Source: Lachnospiraceae bacterium (GTDB lineage: Bacteria > Bacillota > Clostridia > Lachnospirales > Lachnospiraceae). Taken from it: 64,000 nucleotides of DNA. The translations under genes and the position numbers were made by a program. The stretch covers positions 21,775-85,774 of the forward strand of contig JAAUZV010000012.1 in assembly GCA_014804425.1 (NCBI GenBank), written 5' to 3'. Below are positions 16,852 to 24,203 of this stretch, in pieces. Numbering within the stretch: the first letter of the stretch is position 1; each line of letters opens with the position of its first letter. The notes under the pieces were generated by a model. It had not been told where the DNA came from. It searched no databases and saw only the letters and a program-made list of their open reading frames with translations.

Positions 16852-16882
16852 GACATGGATATAATGAAACGGCAACATTTTG

Positions 16883-16904
16883 GCAACAGAAAATCAATAA
16901 GCCA
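16883..16904 (+). repeat. Right copy of the direct repeat flanking hicAB
   Basis: See 16159-16180: 19 of 22 bases are identical, and the second shared segment TAAAATATTG follows at 16926. The pair brackets hicA, hicB and their promoter. Confidence 0.7.
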
Positions 16905-16985
16905 GAATAATATGTGCAGATGAAGTAAAATATTGGCATAGTTTAAGCCTAAGCGAAAACTTGCCGAGTTCAATATAGTAAACAG

Positions 16986-17025
16986 AAATCCGGAAATCTG
17001 TATAAACAGCGGACTTTCCGGATTT
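16986..17025. terminator. Bidirectional terminator between hicB and a convergent kinase gene
   Basis: AAATCCGGAAA (16986-16996) and TTTCCGGATTT (17015-17025) form a perfect 11-bp stem with an 18-base loop. It lies 5 bases past the stop of the minus-strand gene and serves both directions. Confidence 0.7.
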
Positions 17026-17029
17026 ACTT

Positions 17030-17944
17030 TCATGTGTTTTGTATCATTTTCCACAAAACCGGCTTTTGATTTAGTCCGAACTGTAGTATTTCCCATAAGG
17101 AATCGACCGCATCAGGTCCATATGACTGCATATACGAGATATGCATATAAACTGCTCCCTGCCATAGGAGGTCGTATTCTTTTTCCGGAAGGTGCGTTGT
17201 CCCATAATAGCCTTTCAGAAAAGCCAGCGCTAGATCGAAACGATAGGATAGCTGCATATCTTCCGTATGTTCAACAAACTGCATGATAAATGCCCACCCC
17301 AGATCCAAATAGCGACTTCCGATTCCGCAATCATCCAAATCAATCAGTACAGCTTCTCCATTTATCCCGACTATGGTATTGTGCGGACCAAGATCGGTAT
17401 GGATCAGGCATCTGTCATACTTTTCAAAATCGGGAAGACTGTCAAGCAGCATATCAAACGCAGCCTTAAAAGGTTTCTCACGAAACCAACTGTAAAAACG
17501 CTGTTTGTTTTCATTCAGTGCTGACGGGAAGGAATATCCTTCCAGAGAATGCAGCATTCTTGCCAGCTTACCCAGCATGAATTCATCCTCTGGTGTTTCC
17601 TGCATCGGGCGTCCCTGAACAAATTCAATCAAGTAAAACCAATAGCTGTCTTTATTTAGATAATATTGTTGTTTATCGCATTTGGTAGGAAAGATTCGCG
17701 GCGCAATACCCTTCTGATTTCCCAAGAATTGATGTGCAAGCACATTGCCGCGTATCGTTTGCTCTCCCCGCGATTCTCCGTCCCTTGTATCCGGGATTCC
17801 TTTGAGGATATAGTATGTATTTTCATTCCTGATCTTTGCCACGATCCTTGGAGAATCAGGGTGGAAATGTTTTATGATTTCGGCATCGGAAAATCCCCAA
17901 TATGTCAGTATTTCATGTAAATTTATACTTTGAGGATTATACAT
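17030..17944 (-). CDS. APH-family small-molecule phosphotransferase
   Basis: A 304-residue protein-kinase-fold enzyme of the aminoglycoside phosphotransferase/choline kinase group. Catalytic Brenner motif HTDLGPHN (about residues 182-189) supplies the base Asp and Mg-binding Asn. The DFG-equivalent is IDLDD (about 201-205). A Lys in YILKG (about 48) fits the ATP site. The substrate is unknown; most such clostridial orphans have no proven drug target. The next minus-strand gene upstream is an alpha/beta hydrolase 52 bases away, so an operon is possible. Confidence 0.85.
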   Translation of the reverse strand: MYNPQSINLHEILTYWGFSDAEIIKHFHPDSPRIVAKIRNENTYYILKGIPDTRDGESRGEQTIRGNVLAHQFLGNQKGIAPRIFPTKCDKQQYYLNKDSYWFYLIEFVQGRPMQETPEDEFMLGKLARMLHSLEGYSFPSALNENKQRFYSWFREKPFKAAFDMLLDSLPDFEKYDRCLIHTDLGPHNTIVGINGEAVLIDLDDCGIGSRYLDLGWAFIMQFVEHTEDMQLSYRFDLALAFLKGYYGTTHLPEKEYDLLWQGAVYMHISYMQSYGPDAVDSLWEILQFGLNQKPVLWKMIQNT

Positions 17945-17996
17945 GACTGGTCACTCCTTTTTCTGACTGTTAGTTACATTTTTATTTTGCACACGT

Positions 17997-18560
17997 TCAG
18001 GCCTTCCCCCTGCAGAAATCCATTGTCCTTTGCATGATATCCTTTAAATTCTCAAGATTTTTCATTGTATCATTACATTCGAGGGAATGATTGCAGTTTT
18101 CATATACACTTAGCGGAATATGATTTGCCTTTGAAAGCCGGATAATCTCATTAATATCGCTCCAAGGGTCTGCTGTCCCGATAAAACCGATTGCATTACT
18201 TGGTGCAGAGAGAAAAGTCTGTGCTAAGGGCGTATATAGAATATGTCTTGCATGTTTTAAGCCATATTTCGCCGCATACGACGTTGCAATGATCGTTCCG
18301 ATACTTTTTGAAATAAAAAGCACATCATCATATTCAGACCAGTCCATGTCTGCAAGTTCAGCCTCAGTCTGCGAAAACAGTGCTTCAAATGCTTCTTTCA
18401 TTTTCTCTTCATTACCGCGGATATTTCCTGCGTTATATGTGTAGCTTATATTTCTATTATTCTGATATCCCAGTTCACAGGCGATGTTCCTGCTATAATA
18501 TAGAAGGGGTTTGTCGCAATGGTATCCTATACCCGGAAAGTAAACAGCTATTTTCGACAT
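17997..18560 (-). CDS. Alpha/beta-hydrolase-fold protein
   Basis: A 187-residue compact hydrolase. The nucleophile elbow is SKSIG (Ser at about residue 86), the acid is in GTADPWSD (about 131), and the His is in NCNHSLE (about 158). The length and pattern resemble small YdeN/RBBP9-like or dienelactone-hydrolase-like serine hydrolases. Substrate unknown. The downstream neighbour is an APH-type kinase. Confidence 0.75.
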   Translation of the reverse strand: MSKIAVYFPGIGYHCDKPLLYYSRNIACELGYQNNRNISYTYNAGNIRGNEEKMKEAFEALFSQTEAELADMDWSEYDDVLFISKSIGTIIATSYAAKYGLKHARHILYTPLAQTFLSAPSNAIGFIGTADPWSDINEIIRLSKANHIPLSVYENCNHSLECNDTMKNLENLKDIMQRTMDFCRGKA

Positions 18561-18659
18561 AAGTTTTCCTTTCGATTTTAGTTATTTTTCCATTAGATAA
18601 TACCATAAACTTAAAGCCATATCTATTCTTTTCTATAAATTCTTAAGTTATTCAGCTGT

Positions 18660-18692
18660 TAGGGCATGGTGGTTGCTATGCCCTATCTTTTT
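18660..18692 (+). terminator. Orphan plus-strand terminator
   Basis: TAGGGCAT (18660-18667) and ATGCCCTA (18678-18685) form a perfect 8-bp stem followed by TCTTTTT, a good intrinsic terminator on the plus strand, yet no plus-strand gene lies upstream. The gap 18561-18856 otherwise holds a short open frame without start (18707-18784, ending RGRIITDMVA) that may be a gene remnant. Confidence 0.6.
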
Positions 18693-18856
18693 ATGGTGGT
18701 AAACGCCGGGAAGAAGTGATAAAATCAATGGTACTGGAAATAAAAAAGAAACGCGGCAGGATAATAACCGATATGGTCGCATAATAACAAGCGGATTTCG
18801 TTTCGTGAAGTCGTTTCAAAACGACATTACTGTTCCGCAGAAGGTGAACATGTGAG

Positions 18857-19285
18857 ATGAAAAAAATAGAGATATGGGAACCCTGGTTTTTTCTGTTTTT
18901 TGGTGTGTTTCATTTACATAGAATATGGGGACTGCTTGACCAAAAATCCTATGCAGATTTTTGGCTCGGAATCATGGAAAATAAAGGTGCGCTTTATTAT
19001 CTGACAATGGGTGTCTTGGCGGCGCTATGTATTTGGGGAATAGGCATATTCATAAAAAAACGGCATCATAACTTTTGGTGGCGATGGGTCTATGTTTTTG
19101 GTGGAGGATATGTATTGTTTGATCTGTTCGCTATTATGGTGGGTTTGGAATTTTGGCATGGCTTAATATTAAAGATGTACGATATCAATGCACCGTATTG
19201 GAATTTATTGTGGAGCTTTTTTATTGTGCTTGGCGGATTATCGTTTGCACTGGGAGTAACATTGTTATTGAAAAGAAGAAAATAG
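18857..19285 (+). CDS. Small integral membrane protein of unknown function
   Basis: A 142-residue protein with four predicted transmembrane helices (about residues 8-26, 46-66, 75-95 and 113-137) and a basic C-terminal tail ending KRRK. Aromatic residues are abundant. I recognise no family. A possible ribosome site AAGGTGA lies upstream, and a strong terminator follows at once, so it is a single-gene unit. Confidence 0.75.
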   Translation: MKKIEIWEPWFFLFFGVFHLHRIWGLLDQKSYADFWLGIMENKGALYYLTMGVLAALCIWGIGIFIKKRHHNFWWRWVYVFGGGYVLFDLFAIMVGLEFWHGLILKMYDINAPYWNLLWSFFIVLGGLSFALGVTLLLKRRK

Positions 19286-19296
19286 ATCCGGCGTGT

Positions 19297-19336
19297 TGTG
19301 GCAGTTCGCGGTAATAAACAGACTGCCACATTTTTT
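19297..19336 (+). terminator. Rho-independent terminator
   Basis: TGTGGCAGT (19297-19305) and ACTGCCACA (19322-19330) form a perfect 9-bp stem followed by six T. Confidence 0.9.
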
Positions 19337-19380
19337 ATGGAAAGAAGGACGGTTGTGTGGTAATATATAGGGGCAAAGAT

Positions 19381-19575
19381 AAAAACACAACGCAAGGAAA
19401 TCTTGCAGAACTGGTAGGTAGTCCAGTCGCACCATTCTGGTGTAAGTAGCCCTCCCTCCTTAGGGTCGTCCGTTCTTTGTTCATCACAATAATCTGCGCG
19501 AGTAATGAGGAAAATGCCGTGTTTGCAGGAGCATTTGACGAATGCCGCGACAGCCGTAAGGTATTAAGGAGGAAT
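19381..19575 (+). ncRNA. yjdF-motif (azaaromatic-type) riboswitch candidate
   Basis: The leader of the yjdF gene is GC-richer than its surroundings and folds compactly. ACTGG/CCAGT lies at 19410-19427, CACCA/TGGTG at 19430-19442, and CCCT/AGGG near 19450-19464. GAAC (about 19408) pairs with GTTC (about 19472) to close the group. Further on, AAATGC (about 19512) or AATGC (19541-19545) can alternately pair with GCATT (19531-19535), a possible expression switch before AAGGAGG at 19566-19572. The yjdF RNA motif is known upstream of yjdF genes in Firmicutes and responds to azaaromatic compounds. I infer identity from position and fold, not from an alignment. Confidence 0.72.
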
Positions 19576-19579
19576 TGTC

Positions 19580-19996
19580 ATGGACAAAGTATCGGGCAGA
19601 CTGACAGTATTTTTTGAGGAACCATTTTGGGTGGGCGTGTTTGAATGTGTATCAGGTGGAAAGCTATCTGCGTGTAAGGTTACATTTGGCGCAGAGCCAA
19701 AAGACTATGAGATATACGATTTCATCCTGAAAAATTATGATCGGCTGCGATTTAGTCCGGCTGTGGCAACTGATGTAAAAGAAGCTGGCAGCAATCCGAA
19801 ACGGATACAGCGCGATGTGCGGAAACAAGTGCTGAATACCGGGATAGGAACAAAATCACAACAGGCTTTGAAATTACAGCAGGAGCAGTTGAAAACTGAA
19901 CGCAGGGCTGTGAGCCGGGAGAGACGGGAAGCAGAGAAACAGCGTCAGTTTGAACTGAAACAGCAAAAAAGGAAAGAGAAGCATCGGGGCAGGTAA
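19580..19996 (+). CDS. yjdF: YjdF-family protein
   Basis: A 138-residue protein of the YjdF (DUF2992) family. The N-terminal domain begins SGRLTVFFEEPFWVGVFE and includes VTFGAEPKDYEIYDFI. The C-terminal third is highly charged and helical (QEQLKTERRAVSRERREAEK). The molecular function is not established; the family is controlled by a riboswitch for azaaromatic compounds and may detoxify or sense them. AAGGAGG precedes the start. The last codons form the first arm of the terminator stem. Confidence 0.9.
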   Translation: MDKVSGRLTVFFEEPFWVGVFECVSGGKLSACKVTFGAEPKDYEIYDFILKNYDRLRFSPAVATDVKEAGSNPKRIQRDVRKQVLNTGIGTKSQQALKLQQEQLKTERRAVSRERREAEKQRQFELKQQKRKEKHRGR

Positions 19997-20018
19997 TTCC
20001 TGCCCCGATGCTTTACTT
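19981..20018 (+). terminator. Strong terminator overlapping the end of yjdF
   Basis: GCATCGGGGCAGG (19981-19993) and CCTGCCCCGATGC (19999-20011) form a perfect 13-bp stem with loop TAATT that contains the yjdF stop codon, followed by TTTACTTTTT. Confidence 0.95.
19991..20008 (+). repeat. Copy 1 of a terminator-derived direct repeat
   Basis: AGGTAAT, one variable base, CCTGCCCCGA. It recurs at 23522-23539 with one mismatch in 18. Here it is part of a complete hairpin, there only a right half. Confidence 0.65.
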
Positions 20019-20040
20019 TTTGATTAAAAAAGATTACGCG

Positions 20041-20084
20041 CTGTAAAATGTTGCGTTGATTTTTACAGCAATTTTGAGTATAAT
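20041..20084 (+). promoter_or_regulatory. Promoter and operator-like inverted repeat of the Phd/ParE-like pair
   Basis: TTGATT (20056-20061) and TATAAT (20079-20084) are 17 bases apart. CTGTAAA (20041-20047) and TTTACAG (20062-20068) form an inverted repeat flanking the -35 box, a suitable place for antitoxin binding. Confidence 0.7.
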
Positions 20085-20129
20085 ATAGAAAGAAATATTA
20101 TAGTTTGATTGGAAAGGAAGGGTATATCT

Positions 20130-20378
20130 ATGGCAAGTATATTACCGGTATCAGATTTAAGGAATTATAATGAGGTTTTGAAAAATTGTCAGATCGGAGA
20201 ACCAGTGTTTCTGACTAAAAATGGCAGAGGCAGATTTGTGGTGATGGATATAGAAGATTACGAGCGTGATAAAGCAGAAAAAAAGCTGCTGGAGAAACTG
20301 CATGAGGCAGAGGAAGCTGTTAAAGACGGGAATGGCTGGCTAACAATGGATGAATTAAAGGCTGAGGTTGGAGAGTAA
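20130..20378 (+). CDS. Phd/YefM-family antitoxin
   Basis: An 82-residue antitoxin. The N-terminal DNA-binding fold has the family pattern ILPVSDLRNYNEVLKNC and then PVFLTKNGRGRFVVMDIEDYE. The acidic C-terminal tail would wrap the toxin. ATG 20130 fits the usual family start and is preferred to an in-frame start at 20109. The toxin gene follows after 4 bases, and an inverted repeat overlaps the promoter, which fits autoregulation. Confidence 0.9.
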   Translation: MASILPVSDLRNYNEVLKNCQIGEPVFLTKNGRGRFVVMDIEDYERDKAEKKLLEKLHEAEEAVKDGNGWLTMDELKAEVGE

Positions 20379-20382
20379 ATTT

Positions 20383-20682
20383 ATGATGAAATTGCGAATC
20401 AATCCGGTAGTGGCAGAAGATTTAAAATCAATTAAGAACTTTATTGCAGAGGATAATGCCGATAAGGCATTAGAAACGGTTCAGGAGATTTATAGGCAGT
20501 TTGAAAATATACAACAGTTTCCGCATATTGGTGCGGACTTGTCTAAACGTGTGAGCTTTAAGTCGGATTATAAGTATGTGGTGTGGAATGATTATGTTGT
20601 GCTGTATAAGGTTACTAAAGAGGCGGCTGAGATTTATCGGGTGGTGAATCGGTATCAGGATATTACGAAGATTTTTAATTAA
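20383..20682 (+). CDS. RelE/ParE-superfamily toxin
   Basis: A 99-residue toxin of the RelE/ParE fold: N-terminal helices (VAEDLKSIKNFIAEDNADKALETV), then the IGADLSKRVSF and DYKYVVWNDYVVLYKV strands, and the C-terminal IYRVVNRYQDITKIF. It either cleaves ribosome-bound mRNA or poisons gyrase; the family cannot be split from sequence reading alone. GGAGAG lies 7 bases before ATG 20383; a TTG at 20368 is less likely. Confidence 0.88.
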   Translation: MMKLRINPVVAEDLKSIKNFIAEDNADKALETVQEIYRQFENIQQFPHIGADLSKRVSFKSDYKYVVWNDYVVLYKVTKEAAEIYRVVNRYQDITKIFN

Positions 20683-20711
20683 AGACAGTTTTAAAAATAA
20701 AAGTGGGGAAA

Positions 20712-21839
20712 ATGGAAAAAGATATTTATAAACATGAATTTTTAGAATATTTGAATAGTAATAAAAGTGGTAATAATATTATTTTTGATGAAGCTAATTC
20801 GGAATATTCTCCTTTTGAGAATGAGTTAATTCATAGTGTATCTGTTATAGTTGACAATTTGATTGAGAAAATGTCCGAAGGTAGGGGAATTTCACCCGAG
20901 ATACATGTGTTTTGCGTAAAAGACGAAATAGTTAATGCTTTTTGTTTTGTTACAAACAAACATTACTACATAGGGATTCATTCTGCTACATATGTTGAGC
21001 TGATAAGGCGTACACAGATTTTATCTGATTATTTAGTCCAAAATGAGCACTTGTCATATTATCAAAATAAAAATGTATCTGATGTGCAGGCATTACTGTG
21101 GACCTACGCATTTAAGATGATATTAGTACACGAATATATGCACATTATATTAGGGCATTGCGATACAATATGCGCAGAAAGAGCTTTTTTGTGGGAAAAT
21201 GAAAATGGTGAAGAAAGACTAGAAGGAACTTTAAATGTAATTGCTTTACAAGCCATAGAGATGTTTGCTGACGAGTTATCTGCTATGGATGCTGCATGGC
21301 AGATAATGATGAAGGAAGAAGACATCGAAAGTATTAAATATGATTTGTTGAATTATTATTTGGCGGTATTACTGGTATTTTCAATTTTTCATAATTATAG
21401 TTTAAATGATATAACTCATCCAAAGCTGGGAATTCGGCTACATTCAATCATGGCTGCTGTTGATGATACGATTGTTAAAGGTCTAGGTGTGACTGATGCT
21501 GAAGCGCAAATAGAAAAAATTGATACGGTTATTGATGTGTTTATGGAGGTGGCGCAGCAATTCCCAAGACTGTTTGCTTATGATATTGTAACAGAGTTGG
21601 GTATGGGCGAATTCGACAAGGAATACATTGATTTGTATAACGCAGCTGCGGATGTTGTTAAGACAACGAATTCAAGGGCAATATATCCGATTGACGAATT
21701 CGAGAAAATGGATCAATCAACGCTTGAATTACTAAATTGGGAAAGAGATTTTTTGCAGAATGCGCAGCAGAGTGGAATGAGTTATGAGGAAGCGCGTGAA
21801 CTGATAGCAAAAATGAGAAAGCAAATGGAGGAATTGTAA
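20712..21839 (+). CDS. HExxH metallopeptidase-like protein (Lit/U49-like motif pattern)
   Basis: About 375 residues. A zinc-peptidase motif HEYMHIILGH (about residues 140-149) is followed some 35 residues later by IEMFADELSAMDA, giving a Glu and Asp in the place of a third ligand. The HExxHxxxxH plus ExxxD pattern is seen in gluzincin-like peptidases such as the phage-exclusion peptidase Lit (U49) and related domains. No signal peptide or membrane segment is visible, so it is probably cytoplasmic. The start is unclear (ATG 20712 or GTG 20703). It follows the Phd/ParE-like pair by 30 bases and precedes two unknown genes. Base composition is AT-rich. Confidence 0.6.
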   Translation: MEKDIYKHEFLEYLNSNKSGNNIIFDEANSEYSPFENELIHSVSVIVDNLIEKMSEGRGISPEIHVFCVKDEIVNAFCFVTNKHYYIGIHSATYVELIRRTQILSDYLVQNEHLSYYQNKNVSDVQALLWTYAFKMILVHEYMHIILGHCDTICAERAFLWENENGEERLEGTLNVIALQAIEMFADELSAMDAAWQIMMKEEDIESIKYDLLNYYLAVLLVFSIFHNYSLNDITHPKLGIRLHSIMAAVDDTIVKGLGVTDAEAQIEKIDTVIDVFMEVAQQFPRLFAYDIVTELGMGEFDKEYIDLYNAAADVVKTTNSRAIYPIDEFEKMDQSTLELLNWERDFLQNAQQSGMSYEEARELIAKMRKQMEEL

Positions 21840-21866
21840 GTCATAATTTGAATAGGGGGATGAAAA

Positions 21867-22457
21867 GTGGGAGAAGAATGGATAAATGTATGTGGGAAAA
21901 AATCAGAAATTATTGAGAGATTACAAGAGGTAGGATTAAACCAACAGGGATCAGAGAAACTGTTGTCTTTGCTAACGAAAGAAAAAAACATAATATGCGA
22001 AGATGAAACATATCAGATGGAACCATACAAGGAAAAATCGGATGGTAATATGCTCGGTCTTATGCTTATGGAATATAACTATTTTATTAACGTAAGGGTT
22101 GGAACGGTTTTTTTATTGTCTGTACTTATTGATAATAGTATTGGATTGCCTATTACATCAGGTTATTTGGCAGTAAGAGGAATGAACCGATTAGTAGAAA
22201 AAATTGATGAAAATACAGGAGTAAAATGTATTCTTCTTGAGATATTGAGATCACCCAATAAATCGGGTAAAGTAAATATTTTAAGTGATTTTTTTGGAGA
22301 ATGCTGTAATAATAATCTTAAATGTTGTTTTCAAAATGAAAACAGATGTATGTGTACGATTGATAAAGTAGAAAGCATTATGGAGCAATTAACTGATATA
22401 GGGATCTTAAAGAAGGATGGTGAAATATACCGTTATGAAACATTAGGAATTATGTAA
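21867..22457 (+). CDS. Unknown protein, 196 aa
   Basis: I do not recognise a family. The N-terminal third looks like a winged-helix or wHTH pattern (EIIERLQEVGLNQQGSEKLLSLL), and so does the end (IMEQLTDIGILKKDGEIYRYE). The middle is hydrophobic (TVFLLSVLIDNSIGLPIT) and the later part is rich in Cys (ECCNNNLKCCF, NRCMC). It starts 27 bases after the peptidase-like gene and probably shares its transcript. A hairpin follows. Confidence 0.6.
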   Translation: MGEEWINVCGKKSEIIERLQEVGLNQQGSEKLLSLLTKEKNIICEDETYQMEPYKEKSDGNMLGLMLMEYNYFINVRVGTVFLLSVLIDNSIGLPITSGYLAVRGMNRLVEKIDENTGVKCILLEILRSPNKSGKVNILSDFFGECCNNNLKCCFQNENRCMCTIDKVESIMEQLTDIGILKKDGEIYRYETLGIM

Positions 22458-22461
22458 TAGT

Positions 22462-22484
22462 ATAATTCTTAATATAAGAATTAT
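22462..22484 (+). repeat. AT-rich perfect hairpin
   Basis: ATAATTCTT (22462-22470) and AAGAATTAT (22476-22484) with loop AATAT, directly after the stop codon. No T-tract follows, so termination is uncertain. The gap to 22661 also holds a coding-like stretch without a start (ending LKKAIAQF, TAA about 22600), perhaps a remnant. Confidence 0.5.
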
Positions 22485-22661
22485 GGGTGATAGTTTAACA
22501 ACAAATTGTAGTATGCGGCAATTCGGTGTCAGACTTATCTTTGACAGATGCGCAATTTCTATTGGAATATGATTTGAAAAAGGCAATTGCTCAATTTTAA
22601 CGAAGCGGTTCATTTTAAATGATTTGTAATTAATGCTGTTTAGAGATTCGAGAGGAATATA

Positions 22662-23297
22662 ATGTTATCTCATAGTGAACTTCAAAGAATTTATAATAAC
22701 TTATTTAATGAAACTATAAAAAGTGGTATATCAGATTTTTTCGCGCAAGATATGGATAATGCAAAGTATGTATATTGTACCGATGTTTTATGGAAAATGG
22801 ATGCTTTAATAGGTGGCATAGGTGGATATTGTATGCCGGCTAGCCCGGTAAAAAACCCATTTCCGGCCGGAGTAAAAAGGGAGTTATATCGTCCTTTGCA
22901 ATATGCTAGAAGCAGCATAGACATATGTGATGTTAGAATTTTTGCGAGACAGGTTGTGGAAAATTCTGGCATGCATTTAGAGGCTGCATGCAGAATGTTT
23001 TTGAAAAAAATAAGTGTATTAGGTGGTCTTACATTTCAAAATTCAACATTAGGTAAGGCAGTATGTAGAATTGAGAAAGAAAACGCATTTAATGATTATG
23101 TAATAGATGCTTTATACGATTTTGTAAAAGTATATAATCGTTCAAAACATGAGGTAAATCAAGATGAAGCTAAGGATAGAATGTTTAATGCAGAAGATGC
23201 CGTAGTATCGTATTTTGCAACTAGATTATTGGGAGTACTTATATTGCAAAAAATTAATGTGACAGAGAGTTTTAAAAAATATGAAATTTGTGAGTAA
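22662..23297 (+). CDS. Unknown protein with a HEPN-like C-terminal motif, 211 aa
   Basis: No family recognised with certainty. The C-terminal helical part holds VKVYNRSKHEVN (about residues 156-167). This N/R-x-x-K-H pattern resembles the RxxxH active-site region of HEPN ribonucleases and abortive-infection proteins, but a single motif is weak evidence. CGAGAGGA upstream supports ATG 22662. It stands in an AT-rich cluster with the peptidase-like gene and may belong to the same unit. Confidence 0.55.
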   Translation: MLSHSELQRIYNNLFNETIKSGISDFFAQDMDNAKYVYCTDVLWKMDALIGGIGGYCMPASPVKNPFPAGVKRELYRPLQYARSSIDICDVRIFARQVVENSGMHLEAACRMFLKKISVLGGLTFQNSTLGKAVCRIEKENAFNDYVIDALYDFVKVYNRSKHEVNQDEAKDRMFNAEDAVVSYFATRLLGVLILQKINVTESFKKYEICE

Positions 23298-23335
23298 TAT
23301 GGAGATATAGTACTGTGTATGATTGACTGCTTAGT

Positions 23336-23473
23336 GTGAAAAAGATTGCGCAACAACGCAATTTGACAGGATATGTGGTAAAAGCAGTTACATTTGATAT
23401 TGGTGAGATTTTGGCAGGATATGACAAGTCATTGAAATGGTACAAGTTATATTGTCAAGAATTTAAAAAATAG
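23336..23473 (+). CDS. Possible 45-aa ORF or gene remnant
   Basis: GTG 23336 opens a frame reading VKKIAQQRNLTGYVV and ending KLYCQEFKK at TAG 23473. The composition is protein-like and the start may be lost. No ribosome site is evident. It lies just before the half-terminator repeat at 23522, so it may be the end of an interrupted gene. Confidence 0.3.
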   Translation: MKKIAQQRNLTGYVVKAVTFDIGEILAGYDKSLKWYKLYCQEFKK

Positions 23474-23521
23474 GGAATGGGTATGGTTGTAATCTTTTTG
23501 AAATAATATAATAATACATTT

Positions 23522-23539
23522 AGGTAATACCTGCCCCGA
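23522..23539 (+). repeat. Copy 2 of the terminator-derived direct repeat (right half only)
   Basis: 17 of 18 bases match 19991-20008. The left arm that would complete the hairpin (a GGGGCAGG-type segment) is absent upstream, as if an insertion or recombination ended here. Confidence 0.65.
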
Positions 23540-23585
23540 CTGCCTTGGAATCGTTCCAGTCCCATAGTCACCGGATTAAGGCAGT
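23538..23585 (-). terminator. Possible minus-strand terminator of the methyltransferase gene
   Basis: GACTGCCTT (23538-23546) and AAGGCAGTC (23577-23585) pair perfectly around a 30-base loop that contains the stop codon and a small GGAA/TTCC hairpin (23547-23557). The stem overlaps the direct repeat. Confidence 0.45.
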
Positions 23586-24203
23586 CCTCCTCCTTCCTGT
23601 CCGGTCATATTTACGCTGCAATTTCTTTGAGAGTTTTTGTCTGTTTTTTGTCCTTGTTTTACGAATCGCTCGTTTCTCTGAAATAAAAATATAATAGCCG
23701 TTTTCCTCGATTACCTTAACACCGCCAAATACAGATTGCAGCTTATTCTTATACCATTGATACCTCTTTGTGACCATAACCATACTGCCGCCATACTTCA
23801 AATGATGAAAGCCGTTTTCAATGAAATTTTTGGGCACATGGAAGTCCGCATGATAAGGCGGATTTGATAAGATCAGATCAAAATCCCGTTCGACAATATT
23901 ACTCAGTCCGTCGCTTTGAACGATATGGATAGCTCCCAGATCATGATAGAGGGCATTCTTTTTTGCCAGTTCAATTGCAATGGGATTATTATCAACCATT
24001 GTAACATTCTCGGCTCCTGAAAAATGTGCGGCATAGATTCCGATCACACCATATCCGCAGCCTAAATCCAATATTTTCTGTCCCGGTTGAAATTCTGTTT
24101 TTGACAACATCGTTAAGGTTCCCTTGTCAACAAAATTCGGCGAAAATAAGGAGCTTTCGGTATGCATTTTAAGACGGATTCCATTGATCGTACACTCTAT
24201 CAT
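23568..24203 (-). CDS. Class I SAM-dependent methyltransferase, RsmC-like
   Basis: About 211 residues. The SAM-binding motif LDLGCGYGVIG and the catalytic NPPY motif (ILSNPPYHADF) identify a small N-methyltransferase of the MTS/RsmC type, which methylates guanine or adenine in rRNA or similar substrates. The C-terminus is very basic (RTKNRQKLSKKLQRKYDR), fitting nucleic-acid binding. ATG 24203 overlaps the previous gene stop by 4 bases (ATGA), the usual coupled arrangement; an ATG at 24230 is also in frame. Confidence 0.8.
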   Translation of the reverse strand: MIECTINGIRLKMHTESSLFSPNFVDKGTLTMLSKTEFQPGQKILDLGCGYGVIGIYAAHFSGAENVTMVDNNPIAIELAKKNALYHDLGAIHIVQSDGLSNIVERDFDLILSNPPYHADFHVPKNFIENGFHHLKYGGSMVMVTKRYQWYKNKLQSVFGGVKVIEENGYYIFISEKRAIRKTRTKNRQKLSKKLQRKYDRTGRRRTALIR

